Origin: a virus
IMG/VR virus record: IMGVR_UViG_3300043425_000307
Span: 1 to 59,891 of that record
DNA: 59,891 bases
Reading direction: 5' to 3' (one strand)
Numbering within the stretch: the stretch's first letter is position 1; each line of letters begins with the position of its first letter. The notes under the pieces were generated by a model. The model was not told the DNA's origin and ran no database searches. It saw only the letters and a list, made by a program, of their open reading frames with translations. The position numbers and the translations under genes were made by a program. Positions 35,397 to 44,978 of this stretch are shown here, one piece after another.

Positions 35397-36593
35397 ATGT
35401 CACAAGCACTATTAGAAAGCCGTTGGGGCGAAACAAAAGACGCTCTGCTAGAAGGCTTAAACGGTTCGAAAAGAACCACAATGGGCGTTATTCTTGAAAA
35501 CACCCGCAAGCACCTAATGGAAACTGCAACTGCTGGCGCTACTGCTGCATCAAACGTTGCAACTCTAAACCGTGTTATTCTACCAGTTATTCGTCGTGTT
35601 ATGCCAACCGTTATTGCTAACGAAATCGTTGGTGTTCAGCCGATGACTGGCCCTGTAGCACAAATTCACACTCTACGTGTTCGTTATGCTGACACTACCA
35701 CAGATACTGCTAGCCCATACGCTACTGGTACTACTGCTGGTGACGAAGCATTAAGTCCATTTAAGATTGCAGTTGCATACTCTGGTTTAACCAATGGTGG
35801 TACTGCTACTACTGGTCGTGCAGCGGCTACTAGCGCACTTGAAGGTGTGACTGGTAATCGTATCAACGTTCAGATCTTAAAGCAAGTAGTTGAAGCCAAG
35901 ACTCGTAAGTTAAGCGCACGCTGGACTTTCGAAGCTGCTCAAGATGCACAAGCCATGCATGGTCTTGACATCGAAGCAGAAATCATGGCTGCTCTTGCAC
36001 AAGAGATCACCGTTGAGATCGACCAAGAAATCTTAGGTTCTCTACGTAGTCTAGCAGCAACCGAATTCACATTCGACCAAGCTGCTGTAAGTGGTACTGC
36101 TACTTTCGTTGGTGACGAACACGCTGCATTAGCTGTTCTAATCAACCGCACAGCAAACCTAATCGCTTCACGTACACGTCGTGGCGCTGGTAACTGGGCA
36201 GTTGTAAGTCCAGCAGCTCTAACTGTACTACAGAGCGCAACAACTTCGGCATTTGCACGTACAACTGAAGGTACCTTTGAAGCTCCTACCAACACCAAGT
36301 TTGTTGGTACACTAAACGGCGCAATGCGTATCTACGTTGACAGCTATGCTAGCGATAGCCAAGCAGTTCTAGTTGGTTATAAGGGTTCAAGCGAGGCTGA
36401 TGCAGCCGCGTTCTACTGCCCATATATCCCTCTAATGAGCTCTGGCGTTGTTCTAGATCCAGCAACATTTGAGCCAGTAGTTGGCTTTATGACTCGTTAT
36501 GGTTATATCGAGTTAACAAACACAGCATCATCGTTTGGTAATGCTGCCGACTACCTAGGTGAGATTGCTGTTTCGAACCTATCGTTCCAGTAA
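35397..36593 (+). CDS. gp23: Major capsid protein gp23
   Basis: A 398-aa protein with the gp23 core: VILENTRKHLMETATAGAT near residue 30, RVILPVIRRVMPTVIANEIV and GVQPMTGPVAQIHTLRVRY (about 60-105), then KTRKLSARWTFEAAQD and HGLDIEAEIMAALAQEI, and a C-terminal AAFYCPYIPLMSSGVVLDP and FMTRYGYIE. This is an HK97-fold hexamer protein. It is short: T4 gp23 is 521 aa, so both the N-terminal delta region (about 40 residues before the core instead of 65) and the inserted domain are reduced. (L/I)-x-E tripeptides near the N-terminus are candidate gp21 cut sites. AGGAG precedes the ATG, and a strong terminator follows 26 nt after the stop, so it ends a transcript. Confidence 0.95.
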   Translation: MSQALLESRWGETKDALLEGLNGSKRTTMGVILENTRKHLMETATAGATAASNVATLNRVILPVIRRVMPTVIANEIVGVQPMTGPVAQIHTLRVRYADTTTDTASPYATGTTAGDEALSPFKIAVAYSGLTNGGTATTGRAAATSALEGVTGNRINVQILKQVVEAKTRKLSARWTFEAAQDAQAMHGLDIEAEIMAALAQEITVEIDQEILGSLRSLAATEFTFDQAAVSGTATFVGDEHAALAVLINRTANLIASRTRRGAGNWAVVSPAALTVLQSATTSAFARTTEGTFEAPTNTKFVGTLNGAMRIYVDSYASDSQAVLVGYKGSSEADAAAFYCPYIPLMSSGVVLDPATFEPVVGFMTRYGYIELTNTASSFGNAADYLGEIAVSNLSFQ

Positions 36594-36618
36594 TTTTCCA
36601 CTCGGGATGGGAAACATT

Positions 36619-36641
36619 AAAGGGCCGCAAGGCCCTTTTTT
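36619..36641 (+). terminator. Rho-independent terminator after gp23
   Basis: AAAGGGCC and GGCCCTTT pair across a GCAA loop (8 bp), and the 3' arm runs into six T (36636-36641). The same hairpin core appears again at 49205 after a fibre gene. Confidence 0.9.
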
Positions 36642-36650
36642 GTTGGTCAC

Positions 36651-36658
36651 AATAAATA
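36651..36658 (+). promoter_or_regulatory. T4-type late promoter after gp23
   Basis: AATAAATA directly behind the gp23 terminator, 70 nt before the ATG at 36729. This is a long leader by the standards of this genome, and it contains the palindrome at 36664-36675. Confidence 0.55.
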
Positions 36659-36663
36659 TACAT

Positions 36664-36675
36664 GTTCTCGAGAAC
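36664..36675. repeat. 12-bp perfect palindrome GTTCTCGAGAAC in a late leader
   Basis: A perfect inverted repeat starting 6 nt after a late promoter octamer and 53 nt before the next start codon. It would sit at the very 5' end of the transcript, or could be a protein-binding site. Confidence 0.5.
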
Positions 36676-36728
36676 TTATGCGGAGCCAACCGCGTAGGCC
36701 TAGAACGCCAATTTAAGGAGAAAACAAA

Positions 36729-37220
36729 ATGGCACGTGGTTTAAAAATCAGTCATGAAAGAAGTGATGGTACACTAGTTGATCAAGAAGTAAGCACAACA
36801 ATTAGCTCAATTGGTGGTACTGGCGGTCGCCCACAGTGGATCACTGTACAAGGTGTAAAAACTGTTAAAGTTCAATTTAATACAGATGCAAGCATATATC
36901 ACGGCAATGCATATATTGTTGCACAAAAAGGTGCAAGACAATTCTTGGTAGCAAACGCAGTTGGCTCAATTGAAGATGCCACTCACAGCAATGCAAGCGT
37001 CACCGTAGCTACTTTAACTGCTGGAGCAGATGCAGCAAATGCAGCCCCAGCATCCGGAGCAGCCGCAATGACAGTCACAGGATACAATACCAGTAATGTT
37101 CGTTTCTATGTTAAGAGAATTTCTAACAAATATGTTTGGGATTTTAGCAACAACAGATATCGTTGGCGCACAAGCGACAATGTAGCTACAAGCACTTTTG
37201 CTAACGTAGAATGTCATTAA
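36729..37220 (+). CDS. Virion protein downstream of gp23, possible head decoration protein
   Basis: A 163-aa protein with its own late promoter and terminator, directly after the capsid gene. The N-terminal ~80 residues are beta-rich (IGGTGGRPQWITVQGVKTVKV, cut here to its pattern of alternating hydrophobics). The middle (about 90-115) is Ala/Thr-rich, and the end is aromatic and basic (VRFYVKRISNKYVWDF, RYRWRTSD). A single-gene transcription unit next to gp23 would allow high expression, as expected for a capsid decoration or abundant tail protein. I do not recognise the family, and the role is inferred from position only. A strong TAAGGAG ribosome site precedes the ATG. Confidence 0.6.
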   Translation: MARGLKISHERSDGTLVDQEVSTTISSIGGTGGRPQWITVQGVKTVKVQFNTDASIYHGNAYIVAQKGARQFLVANAVGSIEDATHSNASVTVATLTAGADAANAAPASGAAAMTVTGYNTSNVRFYVKRISNKYVWDFSNNRYRWRTSDNVATSTFANVECH

Positions 37221-37237
37221 TCGCAACGTAATAATTA

Positions 37238-37260
37238 AACCCGCTTCGGCGGGTTTTTTT
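37238..37260 (+). terminator. Rho-independent terminator before the fibre cluster
   Basis: AACCCGC and GCGGGTT pair across a TTCG loop, followed by seven T up to 37260. It separates the post-gp23 gene from the fibre operon. Confidence 0.9.
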
Positions 37261-37284
37261 ATGGATTCACAAACCTTTAGCCCG

Positions 37285-37292
37285 CATAAATA
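37285..37292 (+). promoter_or_regulatory. T4-type late promoter for the fibre/virion operon
   Basis: CATAAATA, 21 nt before the ATG at 37314, with AAGGA between. It follows a strong terminator, so it probably drives the first four genes of the fibre cluster. Confidence 0.6.
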
Positions 37293-37313
37293 CACTGAAT
37301 AAGGACTATATAA

Positions 37314-37955
37314 ATGCCTTCTGTACAAAATTTAAATACAGATCTTGTTATCACCAATAAAGTCAATCCCGCAGCGGATATCACTTTAGCTACACGTACC
37401 GTTTTTATTGATGGAAACCTGACTGTTGGCGGCAATACTACAACTGTCACAAAAGTAGAAATGGAAGTTAGTGATAATACTATCACACTCAACAAGGGCG
37501 GCGGCGGAGCCGGTGGTGTAGTTTTAGGTGTAGCTGGTATCGAAGTTGATAGAAAAGATGGAACCGGGTCAGGACTTGCAAACGTTTCTATTCGTTGGAA
37601 CGAAACTTTTGACAAATGGCAAATTACAAATGACGGAACAACATACGGAAACATCACTACCAGTTCGGGCGCAGCAGCAGTTGCTATCATTGACGACTCG
37701 GCTCCGCAACTTGGCGGCAACTTAGATGTATTAGCAAGAACGATCTTCAGCTCAAATACTGCACAAGTCATAATTGATAGCAATTTGGCAATAAAAAATA
37801 CAAACACCGTACCCAGTGCCATAGCCGGGTATAATGTAATTTACACTCAAGCTCCTAACTCAGGTGGGTCAGGGCTGTTCGTGACAAACACAACAAATAC
37901 AAATAGAGAATTGGCCAGTACAAGAAAAGCAATTGTCTATTCAATGGTATTATAA
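37314..37955 (+). CDS. Tail fibre-type virion protein (213 aa)
   Basis: A 213-aa beta-rich protein with the 'GNLTVGGNTTTV' phrase (about residue 40-51) shared with the larger fibre proteins downstream, then VSDNTITLNKGG, a Gly stretch, and an LGGNLDVLARTI block near 135. No signal peptide or membrane segment is seen. The shared phrase marks it as one of the family of virion proteins that fill this region. It opens the operon behind a late promoter, and the next gene starts 9 nt after its stop. Its partner in the particle is unknown. Confidence 0.65.
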   Translation: MPSVQNLNTDLVITNKVNPAADITLATRTVFIDGNLTVGGNTTTVTKVEMEVSDNTITLNKGGGGAGGVVLGVAGIEVDRKDGTGSGLANVSIRWNETFDKWQITNDGTTYGNITTSSGAAAVAIIDDSAPQLGGNLDVLARTIFSSNTAQVIIDSNLAIKNTNTVPSAIAGYNVIYTQAPNSGGSGLFVTNTTNTNRELASTRKAIVYSMVL

Positions 37956-37964
37956 GGATTTAAC

Positions 37965-38288
37965 ATGGCAATTCATAACACAGCAGTCGTAGATTCGGGA
38001 CAACCAGCAGCAAATATATTTGCTTGCTCTAGCACTAATGGTGATGCATTAACAACAATGTATCTTTGCAATCGTACCGCTGCCAATTTAACAGTAAATG
38101 TATATGTAGTTCCTGGAAGTTTTATAGCAAATGCTAATAATATTGTATATAGCAATGTGACTATTACAGGCGGTGATACATTGGTTGTAGATTGGGAAAA
38201 ACTAGTTTTTGGAACCGGCGACACTATCCGTGCTAATACTTCGGCAGGCGATAGTTTGATTGCTACAGTAAGCACTATAGGTTTGTAA
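37965..38288 (+). CDS. Small beta-rich virion protein (107 aa)
   Basis: A 107-aa protein with a beta-sandwich-like pattern of alternating hydrophobics (TTMYLCNRTAANLTVNVYVV, then NIVYSNVTITGGDTLVVDWEK, each cut to 20 or less here as a pattern). It contains two cysteines (CSS, YLCN) that could come close together. No known family is recognised. It lies 9 nt after the previous stop and 2 nt before the next ATG, so it belongs to the fibre operon. It is probably a minor tail or fibre-associated protein by context. Confidence 0.55.
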   Translation: MAIHNTAVVDSGQPAANIFACSSTNGDALTTMYLCNRTAANLTVNVYVVPGSFIANANNIVYSNVTITGGDTLVVDWEKLVFGTGDTIRANTSAGDSLIATVSTIGL

Positions 38289-38290
38289 TA

Positions 38291-38713
38291 ATGGCACGAT
38301 TCTTAAAGAATACTCAATTAAAAGGCGGGAGCTACGCACTACAACTGCCTCTAGGATACAGTAGTGTTGGTCCAGATGTTCCAGTCACCGGACAAATTAG
38401 ATTTAATTTGACTAATACAAAAGTTGAATTATTTTATAACGGTGCATGGAATCAAGTGGCCAAAATAGGAACAGTGGCAATTGTTGTAGATGAATTTACT
38501 GGTGACGGCATACAAACCAATTTTGTCATGAGTCAAAGCGAAAGCTCAGACAGTGCAGTGTTAGTTTCTATTGGTGGTGTTTATCAGCAACCAACCACAG
38601 CATATACTGTTTCTGGAACCACAATAAGTTTTACCAGCCCGCCGCCTGCTCCAGGAGTGAACCCAAACAAAATTGTTGTTGTTCATAACCTAAACAGCAC
38701 TAACGCTACATAA
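38291..38713 (+). CDS. Virion protein with repeated beta module (140 aa)
   Basis: A 140-aa protein. Residues 1-60 contain a short motif VTGQIRFNLTNTKVELFYNG, typical of phage fibre proteins that describe a local strand-turn unit. Residues ~65-135 form a module, FTGDGIQTNFVM...VLVSIGGVYQQPTTAYTVSG, that recurs in three other proteins of this window (at about 39630, 44050 and 45680). It is a stand-alone copy of a building block used in longer fibres. It may be a fibre adaptor; function is unknown. Confidence 0.6.
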   Translation: MARFLKNTQLKGGSYALQLPLGYSSVGPDVPVTGQIRFNLTNTKVELFYNGAWNQVAKIGTVAIVVDEFTGDGIQTNFVMSQSESSDSAVLVSIGGVYQQPTTAYTVSGTTISFTSPPPAPGVNPNKIVVVHNLNSTNAT

Positions 38714-38722
38714 GGGTCGACG

Positions 38723-41068
38723 ATGGCAATTGGGCGTATATCCGGACCAATGCTGTTTAGCAACCTTGAACGACAAGGGGTTGATCTAGCATTTGATTCT
38801 AATCTAGTTTATTTAGATGTCACTAATAGAAGGGTGGGTATTAATAATACCTCGCCTCAATATTCTATAGACAATCCAGGTAATGTACGTCTAGCAAATA
38901 TTCTTATTCAAGGAAATTCTATTTCCTCGAACACCGGTGTTGTTGACTTGGGAAGTATCTCTAACATCACTATCGCCGGCGGATCCGCTAATTATGTAAT
39001 TTACACTGACGGCAATGGAAATCTAGCATGGGGTCAAATCAGCGACCTAGATGTCAGTTGGGGTAATTTATTATTAACCAATAATACTATTTCTATTACC
39101 AATACTGACGGTAATCTAATATTGTCAGCTAATGGGGTTGGTTCAGTGACCACCTCAAATGATTTCTATGCTGGCAATGTTTATGCCAGCAATCTCACAG
39201 GTAATTTGAATACTTCCAGTGGTAATGTGACTGCCAATCTGACAGGAAACATCACAGGAACCTTTGGCGAATTCAGCGGCAATTTATATTCTGGTTGGCT
39301 TGAAGGTAATGTTGCAGGATCGTACGGAAATTTCAATACAGTAAATGTAAACGGTACAATGACCGCAACCGGAAACGTTGTAGCGCAGAAAATTACCAGC
39401 CCCACCGGTGATCTACACATCAGTGCCGGTACAGCAGACCCCAATAACATAATCAGATTTGACAGTGTTAGTGCATTTGATATTCCATCCGGTACAACCG
39501 CAGAAAGACCGCCTAGTCCTGATTACGGTTATGTAAGATATAATACAGATATTGGATCAATTGAGTGGTGGGGAGGATCACAATGGGTCGCAGGATCAAA
39601 CTTGATCAGTACGCAACAAATTGTCCCTAATGGTACCAGCGACACTTATACTCTAAATCAATCTACGGTAGAAAATGCTGTACTAGTTAATATTAACGGT
39701 ACAATTCAACAGGCTGGCGCAGGTGCATACAGTGTGTCAGGTAATCAAATTACCTTTGCCGAAGTTCCGTTGGTCACAGATGTAATTGAAATTAGATTCT
39801 TGGCGTCTGGTGTGGCAGCATTGACAATCAACTTTGCTAATATAGCCAGCAACGTAAGCCCTAGTGCCAACGTGACTTATGATTTAGGATCACCTAATTT
39901 TAGATGGCGTGATCTATGGTTGAGTGGCAATACAATTAATATAGGATCAGCTACACTAAGTGCAGTAGGCAACACCATTCAGCTTCCAGCCGGTTCAACA
40001 GTTGGCGGAGCAAATGTTGATGTGACTGGAATTGAATCCAACATAGCAGCAATAAATGCCAATGTGGCAGCAGCTAACGTTGCTATGATTACTGCCAACA
40101 CTGCAATGAAAACCTATGTTGATGCAGGTTTAGCAGATGCTCTATTTGTTGCAGGCAGCTACGGTAATGTTGTAGTGGCAGAATATCTGAACTTTGACCC
40201 GCTTATTAATGCTATTAGAGCCAATTTGGGTGCGTACCAAATCTATGCTAACACTAGTTCAAGTTCGTATCAGACTTACGCTAATGCTAATGTTGTGGCA
40301 ATACAGGCCAATTTGGGCTCGTATCAAACATACGCCAATGCCAACATTGGAAATATAGTTTCTGAAAATATAGCAACTAGTGCTAATCTTGGCGCATTCC
40401 AAGCCTACGCAAATACCAAAATTGGCACAAATTCCAATGGCAACTTGGTTGTTGTGGCAACTACGAACTCTACATCAACTACCACCGGCGCCCTGGTTGT
40501 GCGTGGCGGTGTGGGTATAGCAGGTAATATTAATGTTGGATCTGGATCAGGTAATGCTGTTGTTGCTAACGGGAATGTTGTAGTCACTGGCAGTTTAATT
40601 ATTGCCGGCACCGGCGGCGGAGTAATACCACCTGGTGGAATCATTATGTGGTCAGGGTCAGAAGCGAACATCCCAACAGGTTGGCTGTTATGTAATGGAT
40701 CAAACGGTACACCAGATTTACGTAATAGATTCGTTGTTGGCGCTGGAACAGGATCTTCGTATGCTGTAGGGGCAACAGGCGGTACTGCTGATGCTGTTGT
40801 GGTGAGTCACAGTCACACTGCAACAGTCACAGATCCCGGGCACGTTCACTATCCTCCTTCGACCTGGAGATTTATCAGTGATCCTTTCTCAGGTGACGGC
40901 ACGGTGGACTCATCAGGTAGAACCGGGCCTGATGAGAAAAATACTGCAAACGTTGCAACTACAAGCAGTAGAACTGGTATTTCTGTTGGAATTAGTACAG
41001 AAGGTACGTCGGGTACAAACGCTAATTTACCACCGTACTACGCACTCTGCTACATAATGAAGTCTTAA
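38723..41068 (+). CDS. Tail fibre protein with C-terminal tail-collar domain
   Basis: A 781-aa protein. The N-terminal ~280 residues are Asn/Gly/Thr-rich repeats with SGNLYSG, LEGNVAGSYGNF and TATGNVVAQ units. About 300-375 is the NGTIQQAGAGAYSVSG module shared with neighbouring genes; about 380-420 has FRWRDLWLSGNT; about 430-560 is a coiled-coil-like stretch rich in Ala/Asn/Tyr. About 585-610 is the TTTGALVVRGGVGIAGN unit. From ~632 comes a tail-collar type domain: IPPGGIIMWSG, IPTGWLLCNGSNGTPDLR, NRFVVGAG, then SHSHTAT and LPPYYALCYIMKS. Collar-type tips are receptor-binding or trimerisation ends in many phages, so this is a likely host-recognition fibre. Confidence 0.8.
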   Translation: MAIGRISGPMLFSNLERQGVDLAFDSNLVYLDVTNRRVGINNTSPQYSIDNPGNVRLANILIQGNSISSNTGVVDLGSISNITIAGGSANYVIYTDGNGNLAWGQISDLDVSWGNLLLTNNTISITNTDGNLILSANGVGSVTTSNDFYAGNVYASNLTGNLNTSSGNVTANLTGNITGTFGEFSGNLYSGWLEGNVAGSYGNFNTVNVNGTMTATGNVVAQKITSPTGDLHISAGTADPNNIIRFDSVSAFDIPSGTTAERPPSPDYGYVRYNTDIGSIEWWGGSQWVAGSNLISTQQIVPNGTSDTYTLNQSTVENAVLVNINGTIQQAGAGAYSVSGNQITFAEVPLVTDVIEIRFLASGVAALTINFANIASNVSPSANVTYDLGSPNFRWRDLWLSGNTINIGSATLSAVGNTIQLPAGSTVGGANVDVTGIESNIAAINANVAAANVAMITANTAMKTYVDAGLADALFVAGSYGNVVVAEYLNFDPLINAIRANLGAYQIYANTSSSSYQTYANANVVAIQANLGSYQTYANANIGNIVSENIATSANLGAFQAYANTKIGTNSNGNLVVVATTNSTSTTTGALVVRGGVGIAGNINVGSGSGNAVVANGNVVVTGSLIIAGTGGGVIPPGGIIMWSGSEANIPTGWLLCNGSNGTPDLRNRFVVGAGTGSSYAVGATGGTADAVVVSHSHTATVTDPGHVHYPPSTWRFISDPFSGDGTVDSSGRTGPDEKNTANVATTSSRTGISVGISTEGTSGTNANLPPYYALCYIMKS

Positions 41069-41100
41069 ATTCTTGGCAAAACAAGTTAATTCTAATTTTT

Positions 41101-41108
41101 GGTAAATA
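41101..41108 (+). promoter_or_regulatory. Candidate late promoter with overlapping hairpin
   Basis: GGTAAATA lies 33 nt before the ATG at 41142. A 7-bp stem (ATACTAA at 41106-41112 with TTAGTAT at 41118-41124) overlaps its 3' end, so the new transcript would begin inside a hairpin. Confidence 0.4.
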
Positions 41109-41141
41109 CTAACAATATTAGTATAAACCAAGGACTTTGCG

Positions 41142-44100
41142 ATGGCCGTTACAAGAATTAAGAATAATCAGATTACTGATAGTACCATTACCTATCAAAA
41201 AATTGCTCCAGGAACTCTTGTTGGATCAGTTTTTAATGCTAATCTTACATTAAATTCCAATGTTTCGATCACTGGAAATCTTACAGTTAATGGAAATACC
41301 ACTACTGTAAATTCCATTGATACTACTGTCAATGATCCTTTAATTGTTTTTAATGCAGGTTATGTAGGAACCCCATCATACGATGTGGGCTTTTTGGTTG
41401 ATCGAAGCCTTGGTAGTCTTGGCAATTACGGCTCAGTTAACGCAGCACTTGTATGGTCTGAAACTGACGGCGCATTCATTGCTCTTTTAACATCAGAAAC
41501 TGGTGCAACAAAAGGCGCTGTCAGCCAAAATTTCAAAGCAAACTTAATTGCTGGTAATATAACAGTAGCCAACACGGCCGCAATTCAAACTGCAAGAATT
41601 ACAAATTTAAATGTCAGCGGTGTTTATACTGCCTCTGGCAACATAGTCGCAGCGTCCGGAGTTAACGCAACAAACTATACAACCGGTGCTCTGGTAGTGT
41701 CCAATGGCGGTGGCGCCGGTATTACTGGCGATCTATGGGTGCAAGGACCTAGTACCTTTGCGGGTAATATATCAGCAGGTAATATCCAACTAAGCGGAAA
41801 CATCAATGTGCCAGTTGGTGGCACATTTAGCAATACTGGTGTATTCTACGGTAATGCCGGTGGCATTGGTGCGCTGTACGCTGGAACATCAACATACACT
41901 GCACTGCCTACTACAGTATTACAACTGTCCGGCAATGTTGACACTTATGCACAGGTTAACTTCCAAAATTTAAGTAGCAACTGCTTTGCATCAACTGACT
42001 TTGTAGCCACAGCGGACAACGGAACAGATACCGAAGGCTACATCAACATGGGTATCAACAGCAGTACGTTCTTGGATCCCACTAACTTTCCTTCTATGGG
42101 AGCAAATGATGGATATCTGATTCATCATGGAGTTGGTAGTACCGGAAACCTATTTATTGTTAATCATACCAGCGGACCAGCAAATGGTATTGCGTTCCAG
42201 GTTGGCGACTTTGGCAGTGGCGCAGTTAAAGGCGCTTTTTCTAGCAATGGATTGATAGTATACGCCAACACAGTCAGTTCAAGTACATCAACTGGCGCAG
42301 TGATAGTAGCAGGTGGCGCGGGCATTACAGGTACAGTATATGCTGGAAGTATTCAAAACACTCCAATTGGCACTGAAACTGCGGCCAGCGGTTATTTTAC
42401 TACATTCAATGCTACCAATGCCAGCACTGGCAATATTGTAATTTCTGGTGGATATATAAGTGCATTAACAAATGCGTATATCACAACTGGTAGAACTGAT
42501 AATTTTAGCACCGCCAATGCAGTTATCACCGGCGGTTATATAACTGGAATAGCAAACATTGCAACAACAGAAGTTGCAACAATAGGTGGTAATTTAGTAG
42601 CAGCTAGTTCGCAATCAAGTACCAGTACAACCACTGGCGCATTGGTTGTAGTTGGTGGTGCTGGTATTGGCGGAAATGTCAATGTTGGCGAGGATTTATA
42701 TGTTGCCGGTAATTTAACTGTACAAGGTACAACAACTACTCTTAACACCAACACTTTAGACGTAGAAGACAAAAATATTACAATCGCCAAAGGCGCAGTA
42801 AATTCATCAGCGGCCGATGGTGGTGGAATTACATTAGAAGGTGCCAATGCTACTATTCTTTATGCAAGCACAGGCGACAGTTGGAATTTTAACAAGCAGG
42901 TAATTGCTCCTACATTAAACATAACATCAAACGTTTATCTAAAACCGCAAACTGGCGGAGCAACAGTAGCAATTGATCCATTAATTATTGGTACCATTGA
43001 TAATATGTCAATTGGTGCTACCAGTGCTGCAAACGTTGTTGCTACAAACATGCGAGCAACTACCAGTTTGTTTGCTACCCCAACAGGAACAATATGGTTA
43101 AGAGGCGGATCTGGTACAAATGGCATCAACAATATACCAATTGGTGCAGTGACACCGGCAGCTGGCTATTTTACATTTGCCAACGTTGATACCTTAAGGG
43201 TCAACAACACTGCCACTATTACCACATTGTCAACAACAACCGGACAAATTACCAACTTCAGTTCTGGTAATGTGTTAATTTCTGCAGGCGTAATTTATAA
43301 TGTTGATTTACAAGCCAATAACTCTAGCACAGCCAATGCTTTAATTACTTCTTCTGCCACTACTACAGGTGTAGTGACTAACTTTAGTTCAGGCAATGTT
43401 CAAATTACAGGCGGCGCACTTAGCGGACTAAGTGGCGGAACAGCTAGCAATACAGCAAATGCTGGACAATCATTGAGAGTCAGTTCTGGAGGATTAGCAG
43501 TTGGCGGCGACAGTTATTTTGCTGCCAGCTTGGGCATCAACGAAAATTTACGTGTTGATCAAGTATCAGTACTAAACGGTAATGTACTAGCCAATTCGCG
43601 TGTGACCACAAACTACACTGCCGCAGCAGCCACAGCCAGCACCGGCGGCGCATTGGTGATACCTGGTACAGGTGGTGCAGCCGTTGGTGGCAATTTATAC
43701 GTTGGTCAAGGTACTGTTATTAATGGTTCACAAAGCATACACGATACCATAATTCGTGGTGTTAACGATAGATCGTTATTGTACGCTGTGTCTGATGGCA
43801 CATATGATCAAGTGACCATTGGTGGCAATCTGGTAGCCGCAAACGTATCGCAAGGTGCAAAATTAACAGTTAGCAGCAACGACTCATTGATTGTGCCAGT
43901 AGGAACCAGTGCTCAAAGACCAAGCGGCCAAGGATATACTGATGTTGACGGGATGCTACGATACAACTCAACCACAGGAGTTCTTGAGTATTACGGAAAT
44001 AGCCAGTGGAACAATGCTGGATCAGCATTTACAGTTATCACAACCAGAGTATTTGAATTAGCATCAGGATCGCCATACGGTAATGTTGATGGTGTTAATA

Positions 44101-44948
44101 CTACATTTACTTTAGCAGGAACCGGCACAACTGCTGGTACTATGGTAAGTATCAACGGTGTATTACAGATACCAAGTACTGCATACAGTGTTTCAGGGTC
44201 AACACTAGAATTCACTGAAGCCCCGGCATTAGGCGACGTTATTGATACAAGAATATTAACTACCACTTCAGTTGTTAACCAATTGGCCAGTGATAACGGA
44301 TTTAATCAATTTGTTGCCAATAATACTTCGTTGAGTTTCTATACTGGTAATGTAGCATTGGGCACTGTGGAAAACTGGAGAATGGACACTAACGGTGATC
44401 TTTATCCAGTCACAAAATCAAATATTGGTGCACCAGACTACCGTGTTGACTACTTGTATGCAAGCAACATCAATCTAAGCGGCGGTACAATCAGCGGTGT
44501 AGCATTAACAGGCGGCCCGATTGACGATACACCAATTGGTGGTAATGTAGGCAACACCGGTAATTTCACCACTCTAACTGCCAACGTATTCCAGGCCAAT
44601 ACCAGCGTCACAATCATTGCTGGCCTAATGACAATTGACAATACATCAAATACACAAGTATCGTCAGGTACAACTGGAAAGATTCAAAGCTTTGACAAAA
44701 CCGTACATAGAAGTGGCAAGTTCTTTGTGCAGGTCAGTGACGAAGACTCCGGCGAATATCAATCAGCAGAAGTTATTTGTGTACACAACGGTACAACTGC
44801 CACAATAGCAACATATGCTGTCACATTCACCGGTACAGCAAATCTAGCAACATTTAGTGCTAACATATCTGGTAATGACGTGAACTTGAACGCTACGCCA
44901 GTTGGCAATGTCAATGTTAAATCATTCGCAACGCTGATGAAGATATAA
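41142..44948 (+). CDS. Long modular tail fibre protein (1268 aa)
   Basis: The largest plus-strand protein here, 1268 aa, made almost entirely of Gly/Asn/Thr/Ala-rich beta repeats. The start has NLTVNGNTTTVNSIDTTVND. Internal units of the form TGAL/VIVxGGAGIxGxVYxG occur several times, for example about residues 385, 505 and 835, one followed by LTVQGTTTTLNTNTLDVEDK. About 920-1035 holds QRPSGQGYTDVDGMLRYNS then the VLQIPSTAYSVSG module. The C-terminus (about 1190-1268) is a distinct compact beta domain. No enzyme motif is seen. It is probably the shaft of a long fibre, with repeats that invite recombination with its neighbours. Confidence 0.75.
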   Translation: MAVTRIKNNQITDSTITYQKIAPGTLVGSVFNANLTLNSNVSITGNLTVNGNTTTVNSIDTTVNDPLIVFNAGYVGTPSYDVGFLVDRSLGSLGNYGSVNAALVWSETDGAFIALLTSETGATKGAVSQNFKANLIAGNITVANTAAIQTARITNLNVSGVYTASGNIVAASGVNATNYTTGALVVSNGGGAGITGDLWVQGPSTFAGNISAGNIQLSGNINVPVGGTFSNTGVFYGNAGGIGALYAGTSTYTALPTTVLQLSGNVDTYAQVNFQNLSSNCFASTDFVATADNGTDTEGYINMGINSSTFLDPTNFPSMGANDGYLIHHGVGSTGNLFIVNHTSGPANGIAFQVGDFGSGAVKGAFSSNGLIVYANTVSSSTSTGAVIVAGGAGITGTVYAGSIQNTPIGTETAASGYFTTFNATNASTGNIVISGGYISALTNAYITTGRTDNFSTANAVITGGYITGIANIATTEVATIGGNLVAASSQSSTSTTTGALVVVGGAGIGGNVNVGEDLYVAGNLTVQGTTTTLNTNTLDVEDKNITIAKGAVNSSAADGGGITLEGANATILYASTGDSWNFNKQVIAPTLNITSNVYLKPQTGGATVAIDPLIIGTIDNMSIGATSAANVVATNMRATTSLFATPTGTIWLRGGSGTNGINNIPIGAVTPAAGYFTFANVDTLRVNNTATITTLSTTTGQITNFSSGNVLISAGVIYNVDLQANNSSTANALITSSATTTGVVTNFSSGNVQITGGALSGLSGGTASNTANAGQSLRVSSGGLAVGGDSYFAASLGINENLRVDQVSVLNGNVLANSRVTTNYTAAAATASTGGALVIPGTGGAAVGGNLYVGQGTVINGSQSIHDTIIRGVNDRSLLYAVSDGTYDQVTIGGNLVAANVSQGAKLTVSSNDSLIVPVGTSAQRPSGQGYTDVDGMLRYNSTTGVLEYYGNSQWNNAGSAFTVITTRVFELASGSPYGNVDGVNTTFTLAGTGTTAGTMVSINGVLQIPSTAYSVSGSTLEFTEAPALGDVIDTRILTTTSVVNQLASDNGFNQFVANNTSLSFYTGNVALGTVENWRMDTNGDLYPVTKSNIGAPDYRVDYLYASNINLSGGTISGVALTGGPIDDTPIGGNVGNTGNFTTLTANVFQANTSVTIIAGLMTIDNTSNTQVSSGTTGKIQSFDKTVHRSGKFFVQVSDEDSGEYQSAEVICVHNGTTATIATYAVTFTGTANLATFSANISGNDVNLNATPVGNVNVKSFATLMKI

Positions 44949-44978
44949 TAAAAATAATACATAGGGGAACATGGAACC

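Noticed and set aside
42536-43132. Minus-strand ORFs in the long fibre gene.
   Set aside because: Pro/Val-rich antisense frames of Gly/Thr/Asn-rich repeats; shadows without start signals.
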